This document shows positions 12,646 to 25,686 of a stretch of DNA of 64,000 nucleotides, in pieces. The stretch comes from Halomonas sp. LBP4 (lineage in GTDB: Bacteria > Pseudomonadota > Gammaproteobacteria > Pseudomonadales > Halomonadaceae): contig NZ_PDOG01000001.1 of NCBI RefSeq assembly GCF_003202205.1, forward strand, positions 634,358-698,357, written 5' to 3'. Both the position numbers and the translations under genes were made by a program. The notes under the pieces were generated by a model. The model was not told the DNA's origin, ran no database searches, and saw only the letters and a list, made by a program, of their open reading frames with translations. Each line of letters opens with the position of its first letter. The first letter of the stretch is position 1.

Positions 12646-13752
12646 TCAGGCCCCGCCATCGCGTTGCGAGGGTGGCTGGTCGGCATCCTCGATGTCGTCG
12701 TCGACGAAGCGCTCGCCGGGTCCCAGCAGGTGGGCGATCCAACGGGTATCGGGATGGCTGTCGAGGGCGATCTTGAGCGTCATGGTGAGCACCACCGAGA
12801 GCAGCATGCCCACGGCGCCGAACACCCAGCCCCATACCACCAGGGACAGGAAGGCCACGAAGGTCGAGAGCCCCAGCGCTCGCCCCATGACGCGCGGCTC
12901 CACCAGGTTGCCGAGCACGAAGTTGATCACCAGGTAGGCCATCGCCAGCGTCAGCGCCGGAAGCGGGCCGCCATCCTGCGATACCAGCAGCAGTAGGACG
13001 GGCGGGATCGCGGCGATGGCCGAGCCGATGTTGGGGATGAAGTTGAGGGCAAAGGCGAGCACGGCCCACAGCAACGGGAAGTCCACGCCGACCAGCACGC
13101 AGGCCAGCCAGACGAGTGCCCCGGTCACCAGGCTGATCATCGTCTTGACGGCCAGGTAACGCTTGAGCGTCAGGCTGAACTCGCTGAAACGACGCAGGCT
13201 CGGCGCCGGATTGGCCAGCGCCCGCGAGACCTTGTCGCGGAAGTTGAGCGTCTCGAACAGCATGAACACCACCAGCAGCGCCACCACCATGCTCTGCACC
13301 AGCAGATTGCCCAGCTCACCGAGCAGCGCCGTCACCCAGACGCCATCGTCCTCGATCTCCAGCAGCCTCGCCAGGCGTTCCGGGTCGATGGCGAGCCCCA
13401 TGGTGGCGAGCCGGTCGAGGAGGCTCAGGTAGTACTCGTAGAGGCGCGTCTCGATGCCCGGCAGGGCCTCGACGAAGGTGCCGAAGCTGTTCACGACCAG
13501 CAGCCCCAGCAGGGACAGGAAGGCCCCGATCACCAGCAGGGTGAGCCAGACCGCCAGACGCAGGCTCAGCCCCAGGCGATGGAGCCACTGCACCGGTGCC
13601 GTACAGACCACCGCGATGAACAACGCCAGCAGCAACGGCACGATCAGGTCCGACCCGGCCTTCAGGCCGGCAATGATGATCACCAGGGCCGCCAGGGCCA
13701 GGATGAGGTTGAGGGGAACGGTCCGCAAGGACTCGTCGTCCGGAAGGCGCAT
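12646..13752 (-). CDS. AI-2E family transporter (PerM/YdiK type membrane protein)
   Basis: This 368-residue multi-spanning inner-membrane protein has about eight hydrophobic segments, the first two near residues 15-60 (LILALAALVIIIAG and LLLALFIAVVC). The late glycine/proline-rich segment FIPNIGSAIAAIPPVLL is a hallmark of the AI-2E exporter (UPF0118) family. Members export signalling molecules or ions, so the substrate cannot be told from sequence. The start ATG at 13752 has AGGGA upstream; the frame stays open far upstream, but that part lacks membrane character and crosses the divergent SIMPL gene. Confidence 0.85.
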   Translation of the reverse strand: MRLPDDESLRTVPLNLILALAALVIIIAGLKAGSDLIVPLLLALFIAVVCTAPVQWLHRLGLSLRLAVWLTLLVIGAFLSLLGLLVVNSFGTFVEALPGIETRLYEYYLSLLDRLATMGLAIDPERLARLLEIEDDGVWVTALLGELGNLLVQSMVVALLVVFMLFETLNFRDKVSRALANPAPSLRRFSEFSLTLKRYLAVKTMISLVTGALVWLACVLVGVDFPLLWAVLAFALNFIPNIGSAIAAIPPVLLLLVSQDGGPLPALTLAMAYLVINFVLGNLVEPRVMGRALGLSTFVAFLSLVVWGWVFGAVGMLLSVVLTMTLKIALDSHPDTRWIAHLLGPGERFVDDDIEDADQPPSQRDGGA

Positions 13753-13947
13753 GCCGGGGTCCCTACCAGCCAGTGAACGCCCATGATGCCGCCTGCCGGG
13801 CGCGGGTACAAACCGTTTGAAACACCACGGAGAAGGTGCAGATTCGATGGACGCCGTCCCGACCACGGAACCACGGCTGACGTCGGCGCTCGAAGCGGGG
13901 CACGGTATCATGCCGCCGTTTACACTGCCCGTCGCAAGGAGGCTTCC

Positions 13948-14718
13948 ATGTCGCTCGCTCTCTTTCCCCGGCATCTGCTGCTGGGTGCCCTGCTCGTCGT
14001 CACTCCGCTGATCGCCACCCCCACGCTGGCCGAGGAGTCCCGCTCGCGGCTCGATGTCCAGGCCGAGGCCCAGCTGGACGTGATACCCGACCGCGCCACC
14101 CTCAGCGCCCGCCTCTGGGAGCGCACGCCGGCCATCGCCCGGCGAGACGCCACCGCCAACGACCCCGACGCCCTGCGCGAGGCCCGCGACCGCCTGGAGG
14201 CGCGTGCCGCCACCCTGATCCGCACCCTGGAAGAGGCCGGCCTGGAGCGCGAGGCGATCAGCGCCGGCTCGCTGAACGTGCAGCCCGAACACCTGCCCGG
14301 CGAGAGGCACGGAGACGACGATCGCGAGACGCTGATGCGCACCCGCCTCGAGCGCCCCTTCCGGGTCGAGATAGAGGACCTGGAACGCCTGCCGCTGCTG
14401 CTCGATGCCCTGACCGAGGCCGGTGTCGATGCGCTGGATGGCGTGACCTACGACCTCGCCGACCGCGACGCCGCCACCGACGAGGCGCTGGTCAAGGCAC
14501 TGGTGAAGGCCCGTCACAAGGCCGAGCTGATGGCCGAAACGCTGGGCGTGTCGCTGGGCCCGGTGACCAGCATCGCCGAGACCCGCGCCCCGATCTACGC
14601 CCCGCGCATGATGGCCATGAGCGCCGACGCCAGGGAGAGTGCCCCCCAGGGCGAGTATCGCCCCGGCACCATCACCATGGAGGCGGGGGTCAGCGTCAGC
14701 TGGGATATCGAGCCGTAG
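13948..14718 (+). CDS. SIMPL (DUF541) domain periplasmic protein
   Basis: This 256-residue protein has an N-terminal signal peptide (residues about 1-26, ending LIATPTLA) followed by a SIMPL/DUF541 domain, recognisable from SRLDVQAEAQLDVIPDRATLS and from KARHKAELMAETLGVSLG near the C-terminus. Related proteins are periplasmic or surface proteins of uncertain, often oxidative-stress, function. AAGGAGG at 13935-13941 fixes the ATG. It is a single gene followed by repeat copy A. Confidence 0.85.
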   Translation: MSLALFPRHLLLGALLVVTPLIATPTLAEESRSRLDVQAEAQLDVIPDRATLSARLWERTPAIARRDATANDPDALREARDRLEARAATLIRTLEEAGLEREAISAGSLNVQPEHLPGERHGDDDRETLMRTRLERPFRVEIEDLERLPLLLDALTEAGVDALDGVTYDLADRDAATDEALVKALVKARHKAELMAETLGVSLGPVTSIAETRAPIYAPRMMAMSADARESAPQGEYRPGTITMEAGVSVSWDIEP

Positions 14719-14758
14719 CGCCGAGCAGAATGCTCGCGGATAAAGACTGGAGCAAGCG

Positions 14759-14858
14759 GCGCCGGGGACGGGTCGGAGCGGAGGTCATTCCTCAGGGAAG
14801 AGGAATGTAGCGCCCAGGGAAGGGTTCACAGCGCCTCCGCGCAGGCCTGTCGCCGGGA
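14759..14858 (+). repeat. Dispersed palindromic element, copy A
   Basis: This is one of three related elements of about 100 bp; the others are at 26153 and 34961. It shares the core TAGCGCCCAGGGA followed by TTCACAGCGCC. An outer stem pairs GACGGGTCGGAGCGGAGG with CCTCCGCGCAGGCCTGTC, and an inner stem pairs ATTCCTC with GAGGAAT. It lies between the stop codons of the convergent SIMPL gene and serS. Confidence 0.85.
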
Positions 14859-14884
14859 AAGCCGCGACGACAGGCCCCTGATGC

Positions 14885-19571
<4,687 letters not shown>

Positions 19572-19582
19572 GCCAGCACAAA

Positions 19583-19618
19583 AAAGCGCCTACCGGTAAA
19601 ACCACCGGTGGACGCTTT
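19583..19618. terminator. Hairpin after the YdiJ-type gene
   Basis: AAAGCGCCTACCGGT pairs with ACCGGTGGACGCTTT around a six-base loop, starting 11 bp after the ydiJ stop. A short T-rich stretch follows on the plus strand, and a longer T tract lies on the minus side, so it may work both ways. Confidence 0.6.
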
Positions 19619-19674
19619 GTCTAATTCACTCAGGAGCCCATCGAGTCTGGATTCAGGAAACAAGAGGCGACCCC

Positions 19675-19875
19675 ATGAACCGCACCCTGATCCTGATCGG
19701 CCTGCTCATCGTCGCCATCGGCCTGCTCTGGCCCTGGCTATCCAAGCTACCGCTTGGCCAGCTCCCCGGCGATATCGTCATCCGACGCGAGAACTTCTCC
19801 TTCTACTTTCCCATCACCACCATGATCCTGGCCAGCCTGGTACTGTCGGGGGTATTGTGGTTGTTCAATCGGTGA
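19675..19875 (+). CDS. DUF2905 small membrane protein
   Basis: This 66-residue protein has two hydrophobic segments (LILIGLLIVAIGLLWPWL at residues 4-21 and FPITTMILASLVLSGVLWLF at about 45-64) joined by LPGDIVIRRENFSFYFP, the signature of DUF2905 proteins. They are conserved inner-membrane proteins of unknown function. It appears to be transcribed alone. The gene marks the edge between ordinary chromosomal sequence and a scar region to its right. Confidence 0.85.
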   Translation: MNRTLILIGLLIVAIGLLWPWLSKLPLGQLPGDIVIRRENFSFYFPITTMILASLVLSGVLWLFNR

Positions 19876-19891
19876 GAGACGAGAAGTAATA

Positions 19892-19977
19892 ATCTAACGC
19901 CGCCAACACGCGCAGCTTTTGAGTGGAGGCGAAGCCGCTACGGAAAAGCTGTCGCCGCAATTGGCCCGGTTATGACT
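19892..19977 (-). repeat. attC-like recombination site of an integron cassette
   Basis: On the minus strand this 86-bp stretch starts AGTCATAAC and ends GTTAGAT, which fits the attC 3' consensus GTTRRRY. Between these lie matched arms: GCCAA with TTGGC, and CAGCTTTT with AAAAGCTG, plus a short inner pair, giving the long imperfect hairpin typical of attC sites. The first nine bases are the exact reverse complement of GTTATGACT at the far end of the cassette (20167-20175), as expected when a cassette circularises at its own attC. The 5' box departs from RYYYAAC at one or two positions. Confidence 0.5.
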
Positions 19978-20155
19978 TTATGCGTTTAGCATGCTTTTTG
20001 ACCACCAGATCATAGGACTCATTCAGCAAAGGAGCCAAGTCTTCGATCATGGTTTTGTCAGGATTGAGAACACATACCCAAGACATCCACGCATAGACTG
20101 CAACCAAACCCCGATACTGGTCAAGAATGTACTCCGAGATTTCCTTTTCCCGCAC
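19970..20155 (-). CDS. Small hypothetical protein in a putative integron cassette
   Basis: This is a 61-residue open frame with lower GC than its neighbours. It starts at GTG with AAGGCGG just upstream and stops inside the attC-like site. The sequence (for example SEYILDQYRGLVAVYAWMSW, ending KKHAKRIKS) looks like a real soluble helical protein, but I do not recognise it. Its end, ESYDLVVKK, weakly recalls MmcQ/YjbR-type proteins, which is not enough to name it. An ATG at the cassette edge (20173) is in another frame and gives a poor peptide, so a frameshift near the start is possible. Confidence 0.45.
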   Translation of the reverse strand: MREKEISEYILDQYRGLVAVYAWMSWVCVLNPDKTMIEDLAPLLNESYDLVVKKHAKRIKS

Positions 20156-20333
20156 TTTACCGCCTTAGTCATAACGCCGCGCACACCGGTGCGAGCTTGC
20201 GAGCGTCAGGCGGCCGAAGGCTGCGCAGTGCTGCGCTTGGTCATGTGTTTGTGTGAGGTGTGATGGTATTTACCTGACAGTCGGCCGCTGACAGCAAAGT
20301 GGCCATAGTGCCCCCCGTGGGTTATAGAACGAG

Positions 20334-20446
20334 TGTCTGACGCTCGGCTGTAACACCATGAGGAAACCACTATGACCACCGAGGAAAAGGTAGCACGACG
20401 CAAGCTCAGCCTCCTAGAGCTGGCCAAGGATCTCCAGAACGTCAGC
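20334..20446 (+). mobile_element. Left-end remnant of an IS481-family insertion sequence
   Basis: This piece begins TGTCTGACG, a TGT end as in IS481-type elements, followed by the start of a transposase gene at 20372. The element is cut after about 25 codons, where it joins the 3' end of the HAD phosphatase gene. No right end is present in the window. The 158 bp between the cassette and this end (20176-20333) contain two CTGACAG copies and hairpins but no gene. Confidence 0.6.
20372..20446 (+). pseudogene. IS481-family transposase, N-terminal fragment
   Basis: The first 25 codons read MTTEEKVARRKLSLLELAKD and then LQNVS, which matches the conserved N-terminus of IS481-type transposases. After VS the helix-turn-helix that should follow is missing, and the frame runs into unrelated sequence antisense to the HAD gene until a stop near 20548. 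The catalytic DDE domain is wholly absent, so the fragment is inactive. Confidence 0.65.
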
Positions 20447-21032
20447 GTTGTAACCAGGGACGAATATCGACCACGCGCATCCCTGCCGCTTGCGCCGCTT
20501 GGAGCCCTGCATCCCCGTCCTCAAAAGCCACGCAGTCCCTCGGGGTGACCGCGATCCGTTCCGCCGCCATCAAAAATACATCTGGTGCCGGTTTTGGGCG
20601 GCCAGCCTCCTGCGAACTGATCACCGCGTCAAACAACTCAAGAATGCCAATCGCTCGCAAGGAGGTTTCCGCCGATGCCTTGGTACTCCCAGTTGCCACT
20701 GCCATAGGGAGATGCCGATGAAAGCGGCGCGCAATGTCGACCACCGCCGCCACGGGGCGCAGTGCACTGGTCGGTAGACTGTGAAAATAGGTATCACGTT
20801 CCGCCGCGATACTCTTGGCATCGACCGTCAGTCCTTTTTCCGCGGCCAAGCGACGGACGATCTCGTCCACGGGCACACCAGCCCATTGATAAAAGCGCGC
20901 CTCCGTGAAGTCCAAGTTGTGACGGCGCAGGACGGTTACCCAGGCGTGGTAATGCAAGGGCATCGAATCGACAAGGGTGCCATCGCAATCGAAAATCAAC
21001 CCTCGGCACCCCAGAGGCAAGGCCCAGTTCAT
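20442..21032 (-). CDS. HAD-superfamily phosphatase, YqaB/beta-phosphoglucomutase-like
   Basis: This 196-residue HAD hydrolase has motif I as FDCDGTLVDS (residues about 14-23), motif II in VATGSTKAS, motif III at GRPKPAPD and motif IV as FEDGDAG. The small helical cap fits sugar-phosphate phosphatases such as YqaB, so a hexose-phosphate substrate is likely but not proven. AGGAGC precedes the ATG at 21032. The C-terminus ends at the same point as in YqaB, so the neighbouring IS scar has probably not cut the domain, though the last few codons may come from it. Confidence 0.8.
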   Translation of the reverse strand: MNWALPLGCRGLIFDCDGTLVDSMPLHYHAWVTVLRRHNLDFTEARFYQWAGVPVDEIVRRLAAEKGLTVDAKSIAAERDTYFHSLPTSALRPVAAVVDIARRFHRHLPMAVATGSTKASAETSLRAIGILELFDAVISSQEAGRPKPAPDVFLMAAERIAVTPRDCVAFEDGDAGLQAAQAAGMRVVDIRPWLQR

Positions 21033-21327
21033 CGTCGTCGCTCCTATGATGATGGCGATAGTGGCGGCGGGCCGTCGGCCCACACCCCCCATGCCTGCAA
21101 TAGAGCTACTTCCGCCCTACCCTGCACGCTGCGATGGCGCCGCCATCCATGCGGTAGTCCCTGCGCTTATTGCAATCACGCTGCCTTAGCCTCTGAGATT
21201 ACGCAGGCAGGAGGGGTTGTGCAAAACGGGGGCGACACGCGGTTCAACGCGACTCGCATGGCGAGGCCTGAACGGCGCAGCCAGATGACGCCACCGGAGC
21301 GAGGCGGCGTTCGATAGCGGGTATCAA
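21033..21327. other. Gene-free stretch between the HAD gene and the trp terminator
   Basis: About 295 bp with no open frame that resembles a protein. It holds GC-rich local hairpins, such as GGTTCA paired near CCTGAAC around 21240-21275. I see no IS end, tRNA or conserved repeat in it. It may be old non-coding debris of the same insertion region. Confidence 0.4.
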
Positions 21328-21365
21328 CGACAACGGGGCCGCCCAGCAGGACGGCCCCGTTGTCG
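21328..21365. terminator. Terminator of the trpEGDC operon
   Basis: A perfect 14-bp stem, CGACAACGGGGCCG with CGGCCCCGTTGTCG, around a 10-base loop lies 14 bp past the trpC stop codon on the leftward transcript. The T run is weak (GTTGATA), but the stem is very stable. Confidence 0.7.
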
Positions 21366-21379
21366 TGTCTTCGGCCTCT

Positions 21380-22189
21380 TCAGAAGAACAGCCGCCGCAG
21401 CGCCTCGCCGGGGTCGTCCTCGCGCATGAAGGCCTCCCCCACCAGGAAGGCGTTGACGTCGTGCTCGCGCATGCGCAGCACGTCGGCCTGGGTATGGATG
21501 CCCGATTCGGTGACCACGGTGACGCCGGCGGGGATGCGCGGCAGCAGCTCCAGGGTGGTCTCGAGTCGGGTATCGAAGGTGTGCAGGTCGCGGTTGTTGA
21601 TGCCCACCAGGCTGAGGTCGAGCTTGAGCGCCCGGTCCAGCTCCAGCACGTCGTGGACTTCCACCAGCACGTCCATGCCGAGCTCCACGGCCTGGCGGTG
21701 TAGGTCGGCCATCTGGACGTCGTCCAGGGCCGCGGCGATCAGCAGGATGCAGTCGGCGCCGATGGCCCGGGCCTCGCTGACCTGGTAGCCGTGGGTGATG
21801 AAGTCCTTGCGGATCACCGGAAGCGAGCAGGCCTCACGGGCCTCGACCAGGAAGTCCTCGTGGCCCTGGAAGAAGTCGGCATCGGTGAGCACCGAGAGGC
21901 AGGCCGCGCCGCCCTTGGCGTAGCTGGCGGCGATCTCCGCCGGGTGGAAGTCCTCGCGCATCACGCCCCTGGAGGGTGAGGCCTTCTTGATCTCGGCGAT
22001 CACCGCCGGGTCGCCCTCGGCGATCAGGCGCTCCAGCGCCGCCACGAAGCCGCGCGGGGCATCCTGCTCGCCGGCCAGACGCAGCAGCTCCTGCTCGGGG
22101 ACGGCACGGCTCCGCTCGGCGACTTCCTCATCCTTGCGGGCCAGGATGCGGGTCAGGATGGTGGGGGTACCTCCCCGGGAAGACGTCAT
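21380..22189 (-). CDS. trpC: Indole-3-glycerol phosphate synthase
   Basis: This 269-residue TIM-barrel enzyme closes the indole ring in tryptophan synthesis. The family segments [12 protein letters not shown] (catalytic lysine, residues about 63-74), [11 protein letters not shown] and [10 protein letters not shown] are visible, as is [11 protein letters not shown] further on. It is a stand-alone TrpC, not fused to TrpF. AAGGAG precedes the ATG. It is the last gene of the leftward trp operon, 47 bp after trpD. Confidence 0.96.
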   Translation of the reverse strand: MTSSRGGTPTILTRILARKDEEVAERSRAVPEQELLRLAGEQDAPRGFVAALERLIAEGDPAVIAEIKKASPSRGVMREDFHPAEIAASYAKGGAACLSVLTDADFFQGHEDFLVEAREACSLPVIRKDFITHGYQVSEARAIGADCILLIAAALDDVQMADLHRQAVELGMDVLVEVHDVLELDRALKLDLSLVGINNRDLHTFDTRLETTLELLPRIPAGVTVVTESGIHTQADVLRMREHDVNAFLVGEAFMREDDPGEALRRLFF

Positions 22190-22236
22190 ATCGAACTCCT
22201 TATCGAGGAATGGCCAAGGGGATAGCCGGGCAATCC

Positions 22237-23256
22237 CTACTGCTGGTAGACCCGGGTGAAGAGGGCCAGCTCGCGGAGCTTCTCGAGCGGCATGTGGGAG
22301 GCCTGGGCATCCTGGGCCAGCACCACGCCCTCCTTGAGGTTGTCGGCCACGCCGGCCGCATAGAGCGCCGCCCCGGCGTTGAGGGCGACGATATCCGCGG
22401 CGGGCCCCTCGCCTTCGAGGGCCTGCTTGACCAGGCGCAGGCTGTCCTCGGCGGTCTGCACGCGCAGCGGATCCAGCGACTGGCGCTCGATACCGAGCTC
22501 CTCGGGGGTGATGACGTACTCGCGGATCTCACCGTCCTTGAGCTCCGCCACCTGGGTCGAGCACGCCAGCGAGATCTCGTCGAGGCCATCCTCGGCGTGC
22601 ACCACCAGCACATGCTGGCTACCCAGGCGCCGCAGCACCTCGGCCATCAGCGGCACCAGCTCGGCGGAGTAGACACCGAGCAGCTGGTTGGGAGCCCCGG
22701 CTGGATTGGTCAGCGGCCCGAGGATGTTGAACAGGGTGCGCACGCCCATCTCGCGGCGCGGGCCCACGGCGTGACGCATGGCCGGGTGGTGGTTGGGGGC
22801 GAACATGAAGCCCACGCCCACCTGCTCGATGCAGCGCGCCACCTGGCCGGCGTCCAGGTCGAGGTGGATGCCGGCCACGGCGAAGAGGTCGGCGCTGCCC
22901 GAGGAGGAGGAGACGCCGCGGTTGCCGTGCTTGGCGACGTGAGCGCCGGCGGCGGCGACCACGAAGCTGGCCGCGGTGGAGACGTTGAACAGGTTGGCGC
23001 CGTCGCCGCCGGTGCCGACGATGTCGACCACGTTCTCGGTGTGGAGCGTCACCGGCTTCATCAGCTCGCGCATCACCTGGGCGGCGGCGCTGATCTCCTC
23101 GGCGGTCTCGCCCTTCATGGCCATGCCGATCAGGAAGCCGGCGATCTGGGCGTCGCTGGCCTCGCCGGTCATGATCTGGCGCATCACCTCGTGGGTGTCG
23201 GCGAAGCTCAGGTTCGCGCGGCGCATCACCGCGGCGATGGCGTCTCTCATCTGCAT
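22237..23256 (-). CDS. trpD: Anthranilate phosphoribosyltransferase
   Basis: This 339-residue enzyme attaches phosphoribosyl pyrophosphate to anthranilate. It has the PRPP-binding segment [17 protein letters not shown] (residues about 84-100) and [16 protein letters not shown], both typical of TrpD. The length is standard. GAGGAG lies about 10 bp before the first ATG, with a second ATG two codons later. It follows trpG by 19 bp. Confidence 0.96.
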   Translation of the reverse strand: MQMRDAIAAVMRRANLSFADTHEVMRQIMTGEASDAQIAGFLIGMAMKGETAEEISAAAQVMRELMKPVTLHTENVVDIVGTGGDGANLFNVSTAASFVVAAAGAHVAKHGNRGVSSSSGSADLFAVAGIHLDLDAGQVARCIEQVGVGFMFAPNHHPAMRHAVGPRREMGVRTLFNILGPLTNPAGAPNQLLGVYSAELVPLMAEVLRRLGSQHVLVVHAEDGLDEISLACSTQVAELKDGEIREYVITPEELGIERQSLDPLRVQTAEDSLRLVKQALEGEGPAADIVALNAGAALYAAGVADNLKEGVVLAQDAQASHMPLEKLRELALFTRVYQQ

Positions 23257-23275
23257 CGGATGGGTCTCCTCTCGC

Positions 23276-23860
23276 TCAGCGGCGTTTCAGGAAATTGGCC
23301 AGCAACTCATGCCCCTGGCGGGTCAGGATCGACTCGGGGTGGAACTGCACCCCCTCGACATCCAGCTCGCGGTGACGCAGCCCCATGATCACCCCCGGGG
23401 TGACGTCGTCGTCATCGGTCCAGGCGGTGACCTCGAGGCATGCCGGCAGGTTCTCCCGCGCCACTATCAGGGAATGATAGCGGGTCACCTCCAGCGGATC
23501 CTCGAGCCCTTCGAATACCCCCTGCTGGCCATGGCGGATCCGCGAGGTCTTGCCGTGCATCACCCGGGGGGCCCTGACCACCTGGCCGCCGTAGACCTGG
23601 CCGATCGCCTGATGGCCGAGGCAGACGCCGAGGATGGGCAGCTTCCCGGCAAAGTGGCGGATCGCCGCCATGGAGATACCGGCCTCGTTGGGCGTGCAGG
23701 GCCCCGGCGAAATCACCAGGTGACTGGGCGAGAACGCCTCGATCTCCTCGAGGGCGATGGCGTCGTTGCGGTGGGTGACCACCTCGGCCCCCAGCTCGCC
23801 CAGGTACTGCACCACATTGAAGGTGAAGCTATCGTAGTTGTCGATCATGCAGACTTTCAT
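23276..23860 (-). CDS. trpG: Anthranilate synthase component II (glutamine amidotransferase)
   Basis: This 194-residue class I amidotransferase supplies ammonia to TrpE, and perhaps also to PabB since no separate PabA is seen here. The catalytic cysteine lies in [12 protein letters not shown] (residues about 76-87), and the His-Glu pair in the C-terminal [10 protein letters not shown]. The ATG at 23860 starts [15 protein letters not shown], the usual beginning. It lies 70 bp downstream of trpE. A dual folate/tryptophan role is an inference from family precedent. Confidence 0.94.
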   Translation of the reverse strand: MKVCMIDNYDSFTFNVVQYLGELGAEVVTHRNDAIALEEIEAFSPSHLVISPGPCTPNEAGISMAAIRHFAGKLPILGVCLGHQAIGQVYGGQVVRAPRVMHGKTSRIRHGQQGVFEGLEDPLEVTRYHSLIVARENLPACLEVTAWTDDDDVTPGVIMGLRHRELDVEGVQFHPESILTRQGHELLANFLKRR

Positions 23861-23930
23861 GGTCTTTCTCTCTCTCGCACCTCGGGGCGCTCGCCCGGCC
23901 ATGGCCGGCGGTGGATAAGGGGCGTGGCGC

Positions 23931-25421
23931 CTACTCGAGATTGTCGAGGCCACGTTCGGCCATGGCCACGGCGCGGAACAGGGCGCGTCCCTTGTTGAGG
24001 GTCTCCTGCCACTCCATCTCGGGCACCGAGTCGGCCACGATACCGGCGCCGGCCTGGACGTGGAGCTCGCCATCCTTGATCACCGCGGTGCGGATGGCAA
24101 TGGCGGTATCCATATTGCCGTGCCAGGAGAGGTAGCCCACGGCGCCGGAGTAGATGCCGCGCTTGACCGGCTCCAGCTCGTCGATGATCTCCATGGCGCG
24201 GATCTTGGGCGCGCCGGAGAGCGTTCCCGCCGGGAAGGTCGCCCGCAGCACGTCCATGGCCGACAGCCCGGGCTTCAACCGGCCGGTGACGTTGGAGACG
24301 ATGTGCATCACGTGGGAGTAGCGCTCCACCACCATCTGGTCGGTGACCTTCACCGAGCCGGTCTCGCTGATGCGCCCCACGTCGTTGCGGCCCAGGTCGA
24401 TCAGCATCAGGTGTTCGGCCACCTCCTTGGGGTCCCCCAGCAGGTCGGCCTCCAGCGCCCTGTCCTCGTCTTCCGTCCTGCCCCGCACCCGGGTACCGGC
24501 GATCGGCCGCACGGTGACCTCGCCATCCTCGAGGCGGGTGAGGATCTCCGGCGAGGAGCCCACCACCTGGTGGTCGTCGAGGTTGAGGAAGAACATGTAG
24601 GGCGAAGGGTTGAGGCTGCGCAGCGCCCGGTAGAGGTCCAGGGGCGAGGCCCGGTAGGGGATCGACATGCGCTGCGAGGGCACGCACTGCATGATGTCGC
24701 CGGCCAGCACGTACTCCTTGATCGTCTCCACCGCGGCCTTGAAGCCCGCCTCGGTGAAACCGGAAGTGAAGTGCCCCTCCTCCACCGCCGCCCGGCCGGT
24801 GCCGGGGCTGATGGTGTTGAAGGTGGCGCTGCGCAGGCGGGTCTCCAGGCGCTCGAGCCGGTCCAGGGCGCCCTCGTAGGCCGCCTCCTCGACCGGGTCG
24901 GCATGGGTCCAGAGGGTCAGCCGGCCGGAGAGGTTGTCGAATACCACCAGGTCGTTGCAGACCATCAGCAGGATGTCCGGCACGCCGATGGGATCGGGCT
25001 TCTCGACGCCCCGCAGGCGCGGTTCGATATAGCGGATGGTATCGTAGCCAAAGTAACCCACCAGGCCGCCATCGAAACGTGGCTGGTCGTCGAGTCGCGG
25101 CACCTTGAAGCGCGACTGGAACTGCTCGATCCAGGCCAGCGGATCCTCGACTTCCGTGGCGCCCTGGCGCTCGCCATCGACGACATGAGTGACGGTGAAA
25201 CCACGCACCTCGATGCGCTCGCGACACGGCAGGCCGATGATCGAGTAACGCCCCCACTTCTCACCGCCCTGCACGGACTCCAGCAGGAAGGTCCAGGGCT
25301 CGTCGGCGAGCTTCAGGTAGGTGGACAGGGGCGTGTCGAGATCGGCCAGCACCTCGCGGGTGACCGGAATGCGGTTGTAGCCGGCCGCCGCCAGCTCATG
25401 GAAACGTTCGGGGGTCATCAT
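23931..25421 (-). CDS. trpE: Anthranilate synthase component I
   Basis: This 496-residue chorismate enzyme makes anthranilate, the committed step to tryptophan. The C-terminal catalytic domain shows [16 protein letters not shown], with the alanine seen in TrpE where PabB has lysine, and [11 protein letters not shown]. The N-terminal [15 protein letters not shown] carries the feedback-site serine of the LLES motif. It begins the trpE-G-D-C operon. Two adjacent ATGs (25421 and 25418) are possible starts. Upstream lies a short open frame with Trp codons that may attenuate expression. Confidence 0.95.
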   Translation of the reverse strand: MMTPERFHELAAAGYNRIPVTREVLADLDTPLSTYLKLADEPWTFLLESVQGGEKWGRYSIIGLPCRERIEVRGFTVTHVVDGERQGATEVEDPLAWIEQFQSRFKVPRLDDQPRFDGGLVGYFGYDTIRYIEPRLRGVEKPDPIGVPDILLMVCNDLVVFDNLSGRLTLWTHADPVEEAAYEGALDRLERLETRLRSATFNTISPGTGRAAVEEGHFTSGFTEAGFKAAVETIKEYVLAGDIMQCVPSQRMSIPYRASPLDLYRALRSLNPSPYMFFLNLDDHQVVGSSPEILTRLEDGEVTVRPIAGTRVRGRTEDEDRALEADLLGDPKEVAEHLMLIDLGRNDVGRISETGSVKVTDQMVVERYSHVMHIVSNVTGRLKPGLSAMDVLRATFPAGTLSGAPKIRAMEIIDELEPVKRGIYSGAVGYLSWHGNMDTAIAIRTAVIKDGELHVQAGAGIVADSVPEMEWQETLNKGRALFRAVAMAERGLDNLE

Positions 25422-25495
25422 GCCCGGATCCTCGATGATGGAAGTCGGCGATGGTGGTATCGGAGACGAGCGGCAGCCCGCTCAGCGGTGGAGCG

Positions 25496-25606
25496 TCACC
25501 ATCGCCAGCCGCCGGGCACGGCGAGCGGCGCAGTCGGGAAGGCAGCAACCGTCAGGGGGTCACCGCCACGAGAGGAGAGGTCATCCAGCGTCATGCGGCC
25601 GTCCAT
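25496..25606 (-). promoter_or_regulatory. Possible trp leader peptide (TrpL-like short frame)
   Basis: On the minus strand a 36-codon frame starts ATGGACGGC, preceded by GGGGAAA, and ends GGWRW then stop, so two of its last three codons are Trp. It sits 75 bp before trpE. Downstream, GAGCGG and CCGCTC can form a hairpin, and the leader end can pair with the next segment (GGTG with CACC). No T run follows, so classical termination is uncertain; attenuation is an inference. Confidence 0.4.
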
Positions 25607-25686
25607 CGAAGCGTTTCCCGCGCGGGGAAGTGTGATAGCGAAAACATATTGACCAGGCAGTGCTCATAGCGACAGCCAAAGTTACC

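Noticed and set aside
20046-20173. A 42-codon frame from the ATG at the cassette edge
   Set aside because: The peptide is Lys/Arg/Ser-rich and unlike a folded protein; the overlapping GTG frame looks better. A frameshift between the two frames remains possible.
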